From assembly GCF_900129795.1 (NCBI RefSeq), contig NZ_FQWW01000003.1, positions 248,001 through 312,000 of the forward strand: a stretch of 64,000 nt of DNA, given 5' to 3'. The position numbers were made by a program, and so were the translations under genes. Below are positions 35,332 through 44,421 of the stretch, in pieces. The first letter of the stretch is position 1. Every line of letters starts with the position of its first letter. The DNA comes from Flavobacterium sp. CF108 (lineage in GTDB: Bacteria > Bacteroidota > Bacteroidia > Flavobacteriales > Flavobacteriaceae). The notes under the pieces were generated by a model. The model did not search any database and was not told the origin of the DNA. It saw only the letters and a list, made by a program, of their open reading frames with translations.

Positions 35332-36446
35332 GAATCATCAAATTTTTGCTCATCAAAGAGTTCAAACAAATATTTCGTAATCGTGCCATTTTAGCCGTAA
35401 TTATGGTAATGCCCGTTATTCAGCTTATTATTTTGCCGCTTGCCGCAAATTATGAAATCAAAAATATTAATCTGGCGGTGGTTGATAACGATCGATCTGA
35501 TTATTCAAGAGATTTAATCAATCAGGTTATTGCTTCGGGTTATTTTAAATTGAGAGCGTACAACGATTCATATAAACAGGCTTTTACACAATTAGAAGAA
35601 GACAATGCCGATTTAATTCTGGAAATTCCACATGGCTTTGAACAAGATCTTATCAAAGAAAACAAACAGCAGCTTTTTATAGGTGTAAACGCCATTAACG
35701 GAACAAAAGCCGGATTAGGAGCCGGTTATATCAGCGATATTATTAGAGAATACAATAACGGACTGCGAAAAAAAATGAATGTTCCAACAAGTTTTAATGC
35801 AATGCCTGTCATAGAAATTACATCATCAAACTGGTACAATCCACATTTAAATTACCAATTGTATATGGTTCCGGGAATCCTGGCTATTTTGGTGACGCTT
35901 GTTGGCGGTTTTCTTTCGGCATTAAATATTGTAAAAGAAAAAGAAGCCGGAACAATTGAACAGATTAACGTTTCTCCGGTAAAAAAATACCATTTTATTT
36001 TAGGGAAATTAATTCCGTTCTGGATTCTCGGCAACGTTGTTTTTACATTAGGATTATTAGTTGGCTGGATTTTTTACGGAATAATTCCAGTCGGAAATCT
36101 TTTGGTTTTATACGCTTTTATAGCCGTTTATTTACTCGCCATTTTAGGTTTCGGATTATTGGTTTCCACAATCTGTGACACACAGCAACAAGCGATGCTT
36201 ATTATGTTCTTTTTTGTCATGATTTTTGTTTTAATGGGCGGTTTGTTTACCCCAATAGACAGTATGCCGGATTGGGCAAAAACCGTTTCAAAATTCAATC
36301 CAATAAGTTATTTTATTGATGTTATGCGAATGGTTGTGATAAAAGGAAGCGGTTTTAAAGATGTTCAAAAACATATTATAATTATGGTAGGTTTTGCCAT
36401 TGTTTTGAATATTGCCGCGGTTTTAAATTATAGAAAAACATCTTAA
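35328..36446 (+). CDS. ABC-2 type permease 2 (YbhR-like)
   Basis: The 372-residue ABC-2 permease has the same topology as permease 1: one N-terminal helix (AILAVIMVMPVIQLIILPL), a periplasmic domain and five C-terminal helices with the motif KEKEAGTIEQINVSPV. It starts in the stop codon of permease 1. The two permeases probably form the heterodimeric membrane part of the drug exporter. Confidence 0.88.
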   Translation: MRIIKFLLIKEFKQIFRNRAILAVIMVMPVIQLIILPLAANYEIKNINLAVVDNDRSDYSRDLINQVIASGYFKLRAYNDSYKQAFTQLEEDNADLILEIPHGFEQDLIKENKQQLFIGVNAINGTKAGLGAGYISDIIREYNNGLRKKMNVPTSFNAMPVIEITSSNWYNPHLNYQLYMVPGILAILVTLVGGFLSALNIVKEKEAGTIEQINVSPVKKYHFILGKLIPFWILGNVVFTLGLLVGWIFYGIIPVGNLLVLYAFIAVYLLAILGFGLLVSTICDTQQQAMLIMFFFVMIFVLMGGLFTPIDSMPDWAKTVSKFNPISYFIDVMRMVVIKGSGFKDVQKHIIIMVGFAIVLNIAAVLNYRKTS

Positions 36447-36480
36447 AATTAATGTTTTAACCTGTTGGGCGTAATTAATT

Positions 36481-36712
36481 TAACACATAGAAATATAGAT
36501 ATTCTTTGAACTAAAAGGCGTTTCACTTGTCTAAACAAACATAAATAGCGATGTTTAAAAGGAATAAAATGACATTGTATTTAATATAGCCAGTGGTTTC
36601 AACCACTGGGACGCAGGATAATTCACGATACGTCCCCAGTGGTTGAAACCACTGGCTATGTTTAAAAAAAAGAGTAAAATGAAAACTCAAAAACTATGTT
36701 TCTATGTGTTTT
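36481..36712. repeat. Palindromic REP/MITE-like element, copy 2 (inverted)
   Basis: The reverse complement of copy 1, with the same ends (TAACACATAG and CTATGTGTTTT) and the same CCAGTGGTTTCAACCACTGG / CCAGTGGTTGAAACCACTGG hairpin. It lies between the permease 2 stop and the MocR-type gene. Confidence 0.85.
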
Positions 36713-36723
36713 AAAAATAGGAA

Positions 36724-38205
36724 TTAAATCGTCTCAATAGATTTGCACAAAATAGAAACAGCCTGTTCCATTTCTTCTTTTTCTAAATGTCCAAAACCTA
36801 ATCTTGTAGCGGTTACATCTTTTGTTTGGTATAAAATGGTTTTGGGCAGAAACAAATCATTTTTGGCACATTCTTTTTGCAGTGTAATCAAATTGAATTT
36901 ATCAAGCCATTCAATCCAAACCGCCAAACCGCGCGCAGGAACTTTAAATTTAATTTTGCCTTTCAGTTTTTCATTCAATAAGGAAACAAAATAATCCCGG
37001 CGTTCTTTGTAGATTTTTTTATTTTTTTTCGAAAGCCGATGCACTTCGCCTTCGTTAATCCATTCGGTTAAAACCTGTTCTTTCAAAACATCAATTCCGG
37101 GTTCCAGAATGTTTTGGTGTTTTTCTAATTCAGTAATAAATTCGGGCGGAGCAGCCACAAAACCATAACTAAATCCAGATGGAAGCGATCTTCCAAATGA
37201 ACCAATATAAACCACTTTTTGATTCGAATCAAAAGCAGCTAAAGGCAAAATAGGATTATTATCATAATGAAAATCAAAATCGTAATCATCTTCCAGAATC
37301 ACAAATCCGTATTGATTGGCGAGTTCCAGTAATTCCTTTCTTCTTTTGGCACTTAAAGAAATAGTGGTTGGATAATTATAATTAGAAGTCAGGTATAAAA
37401 CCCTGATTTTGGTTTCTTCACAAATTTCTTTTAACCGATTGGTATCAATTCCGTCCTGATCAACCGGAATTGTAATTATCTGCGCTCCGGTATTCGTCAG
37501 CGTCATGTTTGAAATATAATATCCGGGAGAAGCCACAACCACTTTATCGCCGGGAGAAATTAACACTTTTGTAACCAGATACAAACTAATTTCATGGCTG
37601 CTTGTCGTCAATAAATCTGCGGTAGCAATTCGTAAACCGCGAGTAAGATTTAAATAATTCGAAAAATGCGTTTTAAAATTTAAATGCGACCGAATTTGAA
37701 TCTGTTCGTATGTTTTGGACGTTTTTTGTCTCTTTAATTTTGAAACATAAAGCCGCGCCAAAATATCATTTTGAACCAATCTTAAATCCGGCATTCCGTC
37801 ATTAAATTGATACGGCAGAGTGCTGGTTTCGGTAGGGTTTTCAAGAATGGTCGAACGTTTGAATTCAAAACCAATATTGATTTCCTGCGTTTTATTTTCC
37901 TTTGGAATTATAAATTCGGCGTTGCTTTTTTCTTTGTGCTGAGAAAGGATAAAAGTTCCTTTATTAGGAAGTGTTTCAATCCAGCCCTGCGATTCTAAAT
38001 CCTGAAAAGCCTTTATTAAAGTGTTTCTATTTACGGCTAAAAGTTTACATAAAATGCGTGTTCCCGGAAGTTTTGTTCCTTCGGGAAGAAATCCTGTTTG
38101 TATCGCTTTTATAAATTCAAAAACGATTTGCAGGTAAATTGCCGTGCTTTCTTCGGGCTTAAGCAGGATAAAGCTTTTAAAAGGAATTTGAACCGGACCA
38201 CTCAT
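36724..38205 (-). CDS. MocR/PdxR-type GntR regulator with a PLP-fold domain lacking the PLP lysine
   Basis: The N-terminal winged helix (FEFIKAIQTGFLPEGTKLPG, VNRNTLIKAFQDLESQGWI) is followed by an aminotransferase-fold domain with LTTSSHEISLYLVTK, YLTSNYNYPTTIS and EDDYDFDFHY. The usual PLP Schiff-base loop SFSK-x-L-x-P reads GSFGRSLPSG, so Arg339 (codon 37199-37201 region, AGA) replaces Lys. The domain may bind the effector without forming a Schiff base. It is divergent from a TonB receptor gene and likely controls it. Confidence 0.87.
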   Translation of the reverse strand: MSGPVQIPFKSFILLKPEESTAIYLQIVFEFIKAIQTGFLPEGTKLPGTRILCKLLAVNRNTLIKAFQDLESQGWIETLPNKGTFILSQHKEKSNAEFIIPKENKTQEINIGFEFKRSTILENPTETSTLPYQFNDGMPDLRLVQNDILARLYVSKLKRQKTSKTYEQIQIRSHLNFKTHFSNYLNLTRGLRIATADLLTTSSHEISLYLVTKVLISPGDKVVVASPGYYISNMTLTNTGAQIITIPVDQDGIDTNRLKEICEETKIRVLYLTSNYNYPTTISLSAKRRKELLELANQYGFVILEDDYDFDFHYDNNPILPLAAFDSNQKVVYIGSFGRSLPSGFSYGFVAAPPEFITELEKHQNILEPGIDVLKEQVLTEWINEGEVHRLSKKNKKIYKERRDYFVSLLNEKLKGKIKFKVPARGLAVWIEWLDKFNLITLQKECAKNDLFLPKTILYQTKDVTATRLGFGHLEKEEMEQAVSILCKSIETI

Positions 38206-38229
38206 AATTACAAAACTGGTATACTTGAT

Positions 38230-38253
38230 TAGTACGGCAAGGTACTACTTTTG
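38230..38253 (+). promoter_or_regulatory. Inverted-repeat operator and promoter of the TonB receptor gene
   Basis: TAGTAC-GGCAAG-GTACTA (38230-38247) lies between a -33 TTG (38225-38227) and a -7 TACTTTTG (38246-38253), 21 bp ahead of the start. It probably binds the divergent MocR-type regulator. Confidence 0.6.
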
Positions 38254-38273
38254 CAAAAAAAATTAAACCCAGA

Positions 38274-40139
38274 ATGAAAAAAATCTATTTTGCTGTTACA
38301 GCATTAATATGTACCAACTTTTATGCCCAGACAAAAAAGGATTCGATTATAGAAATTGATGAGGTAATTATCCATGAAAACCGATTAAGCACGCCAATTT
38401 CAAAACAAAACAGAAACGTTTATGTTATTAGTAACGAAACGATTAAAAAATTACCGGGAAGAACACTTCAGGAAGTTTTGCAATATGCAAACGGAGTTGA
38501 TATAAGACAAAGAGGACCTTTTGGAGGACAGGCTGATATAAGTGTAGACGGAGGAAGTTTTGAGCAGACTGTTGTTTTGTTAAATGGTGCGAAAATAATA
38601 GACTCTCAAACGGCTCACAATATGCTTAATCTGCCTCTTCCGGTTGAAGCAATTGAAAGAATTGAAATTTTGCGTGGTCCGGCCGCGAGAATCTTCGGAA
38701 TCAACAGCTTAACGGGGGCAATTAATATTATTACTAAAAAGCCAACCAAATCAGGAGTTTTACTAAGCACTTATGCAGGTTCTAATTTTGAGAAAGATTC
38801 TGACGATACGGGAGATACATTTTTTGGAACCGGAGTTCAGGTTGGAGCTGTTTTAGGAAAAGAAAAGCACCAGCACTCTATTTTTGCATCGCACGATAAA
38901 AGCAACGGATACCGCTATAATACAGGTTTTGAAAACAATAAAATCTTGTATCAGGGAAATGTTCAGGTGAATGATTCAAACGAAATTTTAGGTTCGTTTG
39001 GTTACGTAAACAACGGATTTGGAGCCAACGGATTTTATGCTGCGCCGGGCGATAAAAATTCTACGGAAGTGGTGCAGACAACTTTTGCTAATATTCAATC
39101 GAAACATTCTATTACAGACAATTGGAAAATTATGCCAAGAGTTACGTACAGATACAATTATGATGATTACAGATATTTAGGAAATAATAATCTGAATGCT
39201 GGAAGAAGCCAGCATTATACTAATTCTATTGCGGCAGAATTAAATTCTTCTATCAAAACTGAAAAAGGAGAAATTGGTTTTGGTGCCGAATTTAGAAATG
39301 AAGATATTCATTCTTCAAATATTGGCGATCACGATCGTGAAAATGTGGGGATTTATGCAGAATACAAAACGTATTTGTTTGAGAAACTGAACGTGAATGT
39401 AGGTACATATTTAAATTATAATTCCGATTATAAATGGCAGATTTATCCAGGGCTTGATGCAAGTTACGAGTTGACAGACGAGTTTAAGGTTATTGCTAAT
39501 GTGGGGACTAGTCAAAGGATTCCTTCGTTTACAGACTTGTACTTGAATCAGCGTCCGGGAAATATTGGAAATCCTGATTTGGAATCAGAAAATGCTTTTC
39601 AAAGTGAATTCGGGTTTAAATTCAACAGAAAATCTTTAAACTTAAACATGAATTATTTCTACAGAGAAATAAGCAATTATATCGACTGGACAAGAATGGT
39701 AACAACGGTGCCGTGGCAAAGTCAAAATTATGGTGATTTAATTACAAACGGAATCAACATGCGCGGATCGTACAGATTTGATATTTCTGATGTTTCAAAA
39801 TTAAATTTCACTTTAGGATATTCTTACTTAGATTCTAAATTTAAAGATACGCGCGACGAACCGTATTCTAAATATTTAATTTCATCTTTAAAACATCAGG
39901 TAACCAATACGATAGATTTTCAACATAAAGACTTCTCCGTATTATTGGCCACTCGTTTTAACGAAAGAGTTACGGGAGCTTCTTACTGGATTAATGACGT
40001 AAGAATTAGTCAGTCTATTAAAAAGTTTATCATTTTTATTGATGCACAAAACATTTTCAATACTACCTATTATGAAATTGGAGCATTTCCTTTGCCGGCA
40101 AGATGGTTCAGTTTAGGTGCAAAATTTGTTACTTTTTAA
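38274..40139 (+). CDS. TonB-dependent outer-membrane receptor
   Basis: A signal peptide (MKKIYFAVTALICTNFYAQ) precedes a plug domain (about 35-150: TIKKLPGRTLQEVLQYANGV, RGPAARIFGINSLTGAINI). A beta-barrel of about 450 residues follows, ending in a typical aromatic terminus (ARWFSLGAKFVTF). The layout resembles BtuB-type or siderophore receptors; the substrate is unknown. There is no SusD gene next to it. The divergent MocR-type regulator suggests a vitamin- or amine-linked ligand, which is inference. Confidence 0.9.
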   Translation: MKKIYFAVTALICTNFYAQTKKDSIIEIDEVIIHENRLSTPISKQNRNVYVISNETIKKLPGRTLQEVLQYANGVDIRQRGPFGGQADISVDGGSFEQTVVLLNGAKIIDSQTAHNMLNLPLPVEAIERIEILRGPAARIFGINSLTGAINIITKKPTKSGVLLSTYAGSNFEKDSDDTGDTFFGTGVQVGAVLGKEKHQHSIFASHDKSNGYRYNTGFENNKILYQGNVQVNDSNEILGSFGYVNNGFGANGFYAAPGDKNSTEVVQTTFANIQSKHSITDNWKIMPRVTYRYNYDDYRYLGNNNLNAGRSQHYTNSIAAELNSSIKTEKGEIGFGAEFRNEDIHSSNIGDHDRENVGIYAEYKTYLFEKLNVNVGTYLNYNSDYKWQIYPGLDASYELTDEFKVIANVGTSQRIPSFTDLYLNQRPGNIGNPDLESENAFQSEFGFKFNRKSLNLNMNYFYREISNYIDWTRMVTTVPWQSQNYGDLITNGINMRGSYRFDISDVSKLNFTLGYSYLDSKFKDTRDEPYSKYLISSLKHQVTNTIDFQHKDFSVLLATRFNERVTGASYWINDVRISQSIKKFIIFIDAQNIFNTTYYEIGAFPLPARWFSLGAKFVTF

Positions 40140-40150
40140 ATACAAAGGCA

Positions 40151-40191
40151 AAAAAAAGAGGCTGTCTCAAAAGTCGGAGCAGCCCCTTTTT
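40151..40191 (+). terminator. Rho-independent terminator of the TonB receptor gene
   Basis: AAAAAAAGAGGCTG, a loop, GGAGCAGCCCCTTTTT form an imperfect stem with a T-run, 12 bp after the stop. Confidence 0.7.
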
Positions 40192-40203
40192 ATTTTACAT
40201 ATT

Positions 40204-40383
40204 CTTTGTTCCGTAGGAACATTTCATAGGTAGAAATTATATTATTATCATCGTTTACGTTCCGTAGGAACGTTTGATTTTGACATCGTTTTTTAATAAT
40301 CTGGCATATCAAACGTTCCTACGGAACGTAAATGTGTCCGACCTCTGTTTTTGCAGCCTATGAAACATTCCTAATGGAATGAA
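40204..40383. repeat. Nested palindromic repeat (TTCCGTAGGAAC family)
   Basis: Inner arms at 40254-40278 and 40308-40332 are perfect 25-bp inverses, each holding CGTTCCGTAGGAACG or its inverse. Outer arms GTTCCGTAGGAACATTTCAT (from 40209) and its variant ending at 40380 also pair, with the changes in ATTCCTAATGGAAT. This structure fills the gap between the TonB receptor and pgl genes. Confidence 0.87.
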
Positions 40384-40424
40384 ACCAGATATCAAAAGCG
40401 GTATTTACATTAAAAACAAATTTC

Positions 40425-41141
40425 CTAATTCGTTCCCGCAGCACTTTTATCTACAAGAAATAATAATTCTCCAGAAAGAGGTTTAATCAACTGCATTGGG
40501 TAAGTCGTAGGATTATATACTCCTGTTGTTACTTCTTTTAAAGCATGTGCTTTTTTCTCTCCAAAAGCGACTACAATAATCTTTTCGGCTTTATTTATTA
40601 ATGGTGCAGTCAGCGTAATGCGATGCATATTTTGCGGTGCTAAATAATAAGCAGCAACCCATTTGTTTTGTTCGTCTAAAACCGCTTCACGAGGAAAAAG
40701 AGAAGCCGTATGTCCGTCGTCTCCCATACCTAATAAGATAAGGTCAAATTTTCCTTCATCACCTAAAACAGTTCTGATAGACTGCTCGTAAGTAACCGCA
40801 AAATCTTCAGGCGTAACACCGTCTTTATACATTTCAAAAATGTTTTCTGAGGGAATAGGAACGTGGCTTAATAATGTAGCGTAAGACATTTTTGCATTAC
40901 TCAAATCATCATTTAGCGGAACCCAGCGTTCGTCGCCCCAAAATATAAAAACTTTACTCCAGTCAATTTTTGTTTTGTAAGCATCAGAAGCTAATAACTT
41001 GTAAATTCCTGCAGGAGAAGAACCTCCGGTAAGAACAGCAGTAAATTTGCCTTTTTCGGCAATAGCTTTCTGTGCAGATGCTGCAAAAAGATCGGCTGCT
41101 TTCGTATTAATTTCTTCTGTGTTATTATAAATCTGTATCAT
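40425..41141 (-). CDS. pgl: 6-phosphogluconolactonase
   Basis: The 238-residue protein has the DevB-family motifs TGGSSPAGIYKLL, VFIWGDERWVPL and LLGMGDDGHTASLFP. It hydrolyses 6-phosphogluconolactone in the oxidative pentose phosphate pathway. It overlaps the 3' end of zwf by 17 bp, so it is translated last in the gnd-zwf-pgl unit. Confidence 0.93.
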   Translation of the reverse strand: MIQIYNNTEEINTKAADLFAASAQKAIAEKGKFTAVLTGGSSPAGIYKLLASDAYKTKIDWSKVFIFWGDERWVPLNDDLSNAKMSYATLLSHVPIPSENIFEMYKDGVTPEDFAVTYEQSIRTVLGDEGKFDLILLGMGDDGHTASLFPREAVLDEQNKWVAAYYLAPQNMHRITLTAPLINKAEKIIVVAFGEKKAHALKEVTTGVYNPTTYPMQLIKPLSGELLFLVDKSAAGTN

Positions 41142-42654
41142 TTAAAACTTCTTCTTTTGTTTGTGTATTCGGAATCCATTTGTGTCCTTGACGGGCTAAC
41201 AATTCGTCAGCTTCTTCAGGGCCCCAGCTTCCAGCTTTGTAATTAGGGAAATTGGTTGGCGCAATAGTTTTCCATTCTTGTTGAATCGTATCAATAGCGT
41301 CCCAGGCTTCTTCTACCTGATCCCAACGCATAAATAGGGTAGGATCTCCTAACAATGCATCTGCAATTAATGTTTCATAAGCTTCCGGCGACATTGTAGA
41401 ACAAGAGAAATAATCAAATACCATTTCTGCTGGTCGTAACGAAAGCGAAAGCCCCGGTTTTTTGGTCATAAACTGTAGTTTAATATCCATTGCAGGCTGA
41501 ATATTGATAATCAATCGGTTTGGTGTCATTCCTTCTTTTCCATAAGAAAAGGCAGAGTGCGGCACTGGTTTGAACTGGATAATAATAGAAGATTGTTTTT
41601 CTTCCATTCTTTTTCCGGAACGCAGATAAAACGGAATTCCCTGCCATCTCCAGTTGTCCAGATAAATTTTCATTGCCACATACGTTTCTGTATTAGAATC
41701 TGGTGCAATTCCTTTATCTTCACGATATCCCGGAACCGGAACTCCTTTTATTTCACCTGCACCATATTGACCTCTTACAATATAATGATCTACTTCCTCT
41801 GGTTTGATTCTGCGAATCGATTTCAAAACATCCGCTTTGCGATTACGAATATCATCGGCATTTAACGAAGCAGGCGCTTCCATAGCCGTCATACATAAAA
41901 TCTGAAGCAAATGGTTTTGAATCATATCTTTTAATGCCCCAACACCTTCGTAGAATCCACCTCGTTCTTCAACGCCCACTTCTTCTGCAACGGTAATCTG
42001 GACAAAATCAATAAAATTACGGCTCCATAAAGGTTCAAACATTGAATTTCCAAAACGGAAAGCCAAAATATTTTGAACGGTTTCTTTACCTAAATAATGA
42101 TCAATTCTGTAAATCTGTTCTTCTTTGAAAGTCTCAGAAAGCATTTCGTTCAATTCAATCGCAGAAGCTTTATCGTAACCAAAAGGTTTTTCGATAATAA
42201 TACGATCTTGTTTTGGATTTGCCGCAAGTCCAATCTTTTTGATATTGCTTGAAATCGTTGAAATGAAAGAAGGTGTAATCGAAAGATAGAAAAGACGATT
42301 AGCACGTTCGCCAAAAGCCTGATCAAAATTGTTGATTTTTTCGTTTAACCCAATATAAGATTCTTCCTTATCAATATCAAGACTGTGATAGGTTATGTGC
42401 GAAAGAAATTTTTCAGTTTCAGGATCAGAAATTCCTTTTCTTCTTGAAAAAGTATTTAGGTTTTCTAAGACATAACTGCGAAAATCTTCATTGGTTTTTT
42501 CTGCTCTTCCAAGAGCAATAATCTGAAACTTTTCAGACATACGTCCGTCAAGGTACAGATTTTGAAAAGCGGGAAAGAGCTTTCTCTTTGCTAAATCTCC
42601 GGTTCCTCCAAAAATAACAATGATTGTTGGATTCTTAAGTTTATTTTTAGTCAT
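41125..42654 (-). CDS. zwf: Glucose-6-phosphate 1-dehydrogenase
   Basis: I choose the ATG at 42654 (MTKNKLKNPTIIVIFGGTGD), since a longer frame to 42756 has a non-homologous leader running into gnd. Rossmann motif GGTGDLAKRKLFPAF, active-site signature RIDHYLGKETVQNIL, and about 509 residues are normal. It oxidises glucose 6-phosphate with NADP. It lies 28 bp after gnd and overlaps pgl by 17 bp. Confidence 0.96.
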   Translation of the reverse strand: MTKNKLKNPTIIVIFGGTGDLAKRKLFPAFQNLYLDGRMSEKFQIIALGRAEKTNEDFRSYVLENLNTFSRRKGISDPETEKFLSHITYHSLDIDKEESYIGLNEKINNFDQAFGERANRLFYLSITPSFISTISSNIKKIGLAANPKQDRIIIEKPFGYDKASAIELNEMLSETFKEEQIYRIDHYLGKETVQNILAFRFGNSMFEPLWSRNFIDFVQITVAEEVGVEERGGFYEGVGALKDMIQNHLLQILCMTAMEAPASLNADDIRNRKADVLKSIRRIKPEEVDHYIVRGQYGAGEIKGVPVPGYREDKGIAPDSNTETYVAMKIYLDNWRWQGIPFYLRSGKRMEEKQSSIIIQFKPVPHSAFSYGKEGMTPNRLIINIQPAMDIKLQFMTKKPGLSLSLRPAEMVFDYFSCSTMSPEAYETLIADALLGDPTLFMRWDQVEEAWDAIDTIQQEWKTIAPTNFPNYKAGSWGPEEADELLARQGHKWIPNTQTKEEVLNDTDL

Positions 42655-42682
42655 TGTGTGTAGTTGTGTTGCTTTAAGTTGC

Positions 42683-44092
42683 TTATTCAGACCATTGTGT
42701 ATGGAAAACTCCTTCTTTGTCGATACGTTCGTAAGTATGCGCCCCGAAGAAATCACGCTGCGCCTGAATTAAATTTGTTGGCAGATTTGCAGATCTGTAA
42801 GCATCAAAATAAGCTAATGAATTCATCAATCCTGCAACAGGTAATCCTTTTTGAACAGCAAACTGAACAGCAGTTCTCATTCCGGCTTGATTCTCCGATA
42901 ATTTTGAAGCAATTCCAGCATCCAAAAGTAAGTTTGGCAAATCTGATTTTGCTACATAAGCTTTTCTGAAATCTTCTAAAATAGTAGCACGAATGATACA
43001 GCCGCCGCGCCAAATTTTGGCAACAGTTTCTAAGTTTAATCCGTAATTATATTCTTTAGAAGCCGTATGAAGCTGAGCTAATCCTTGTGCATAAGTCACA
43101 ACAATAGAAAGGTACAATGCCGATTTTAAGGCAGCAATTGCTTCGCTTGTATTTACATTACTTTCAGCAGCGTTCCAAACTAATTTTTTAGCCGCTTCAA
43201 TTCTTTCAGGTTTGGTTTTAGACATATCGCGCATGTTAACCGCAGCGTCGATAGTTGGAACCGGAACCTGCAAATCCATTGCGTTTTGCGAAGTCCATTT
43301 TCCTGTACCTTTAGATTTTGCCCAATCTGAAATTTTATTGATTAACAAACTTCCGTCTTCATCTTTTTGTTTCAGGATTTTTCCGGTAATTTCAATCAAA
43401 TAAGATCTAAGATCATCCGTTTGATTCCACTCTTCAAAAGTTTTCTGAATTGTTTCATCATCCAGATTATAACCTCTTTTCATAAGGTCATAAATCTCAG
43501 AGATCAACTGCATGATTCCGTATTCAATTCCGTTATGAACCATTTTTACATAGTTACCCGCAGAACCGTTTCCTAGATATTCTACACAAGGTTCACCGTC
43601 TACTTTTGCTGCAATCGCTTCAAAAATAGGACGAAGTCTTTCGTATGCTTTTTGATCACCGCCCGGCATCATTGCAGGACCGAAACGAGCTCCTTTTTCT
43701 CCGCCAGAAATTCCCATTCCAAAGAAATGGATTACTTTTTCAGATAATTCTAAAAATCTTCTGTCAGTATCCGTATAAAAAGTATTTCCGCCGTCGATTA
43801 TAATATCACCTTTATCTAAATGAGGTAATAAACTTGCGATTGCGCTGTCAACCGGTTTTCCCGCAGGAACCAATAACATAATCGCTCTTGGCTGTTGAAT
43901 AAGCTCTACAAAATGCTTCACATCTGTAGTTGCTTCAATTGTATGATCAGAATCGGCTTCTTGTTGAAGTGAGTTGACTTTTTCGGTGTCTAAGTCTAAA
44001 CCTGCAGCCGCAAAGTTATGGCTTGCAATATTTAAAAGTAGGTTACGACCCATTACGCCGAGTCCTACAATTCCAAAATCAAATTTGCTCAT
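42683..44092 (-). CDS. gnd: 6-phosphogluconate dehydrogenase, decarboxylating
   Basis: The N-terminal NADP-binding motif GLGVMGRNLLLNIAS, the catalytic region IDGGNTFYTD, GMGISGGEKGARFGP and the C-terminal tail YERIDKEGVFHTQW are all complete. The length of 469 is standard. It makes ribulose 5-phosphate. First gene of the minus-strand oxidative pentose phosphate unit. Confidence 0.97.
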   Translation of the reverse strand: MSKFDFGIVGLGVMGRNLLLNIASHNFAAAGLDLDTEKVNSLQQEADSDHTIEATTDVKHFVELIQQPRAIMLLVPAGKPVDSAIASLLPHLDKGDIIIDGGNTFYTDTDRRFLELSEKVIHFFGMGISGGEKGARFGPAMMPGGDQKAYERLRPIFEAIAAKVDGEPCVEYLGNGSAGNYVKMVHNGIEYGIMQLISEIYDLMKRGYNLDDETIQKTFEEWNQTDDLRSYLIEITGKILKQKDEDGSLLINKISDWAKSKGTGKWTSQNAMDLQVPVPTIDAAVNMRDMSKTKPERIEAAKKLVWNAAESNVNTSEAIAALKSALYLSIVVTYAQGLAQLHTASKEYNYGLNLETVAKIWRGGCIIRATILEDFRKAYVAKSDLPNLLLDAGIASKLSENQAGMRTAVQFAVQKGLPVAGLMNSLAYFDAYRSANLPTNLIQAQRDFFGAHTYERIDKEGVFHTQWSE

Positions 44093-44206
44093 AGTTTTTA
44101 ATTAACTAAATTATTAGAAGTATGTTTTTGCAGCAAAAAGTAAGAGAAAGTATGGTAATTCTTTTTCAATCAATGTTTTGCAGAAAAACAAAGTTTATTT
44201 TAATCT

Positions 44207-44222
44207 TACATTTTAAAATGTA
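44207..44222. promoter_or_regulatory. Perfect 16-bp palindrome between gnd and the NTF2-like gene
   Basis: TACATTTTAAAATGTA lies about 115 bp upstream of gnd and about 200 bp upstream of the divergent gene. It is a candidate operator. The remainder of 44093-44421 is AT-rich with no gene. Confidence 0.4.
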
Positions 44223-44421
44223 GACCGCTAAGTTAGAGAAAAATGCTGAAACATAAGGAGTAAAATAGTTCACTTTTAGGGTATATTGTGATACTTTTTT
44301 AAGTGTGGAAATTAAACTTATTTTGAGTTTTAAGTCTGTTTGAAAATCAAAACAAAAGTTGTTCGTTATTTTACAATTTTCCGCTCAAAGGAATCAATTA
44401 CTTTGAGAAAAATTATTTAAG

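Noticed and set aside
33041..40383. Palindromic repeat families as CRISPR arrays
   Set aside because: The units are not regularly spaced and no spacers of even length separate identical repeats; they are single palindromic elements.
42655..42756. 34-residue extension of zwf
   Set aside because: It overlaps gnd and lacks homology to the zwf N-terminus, which begins at the Met ahead of the Rossmann motif.
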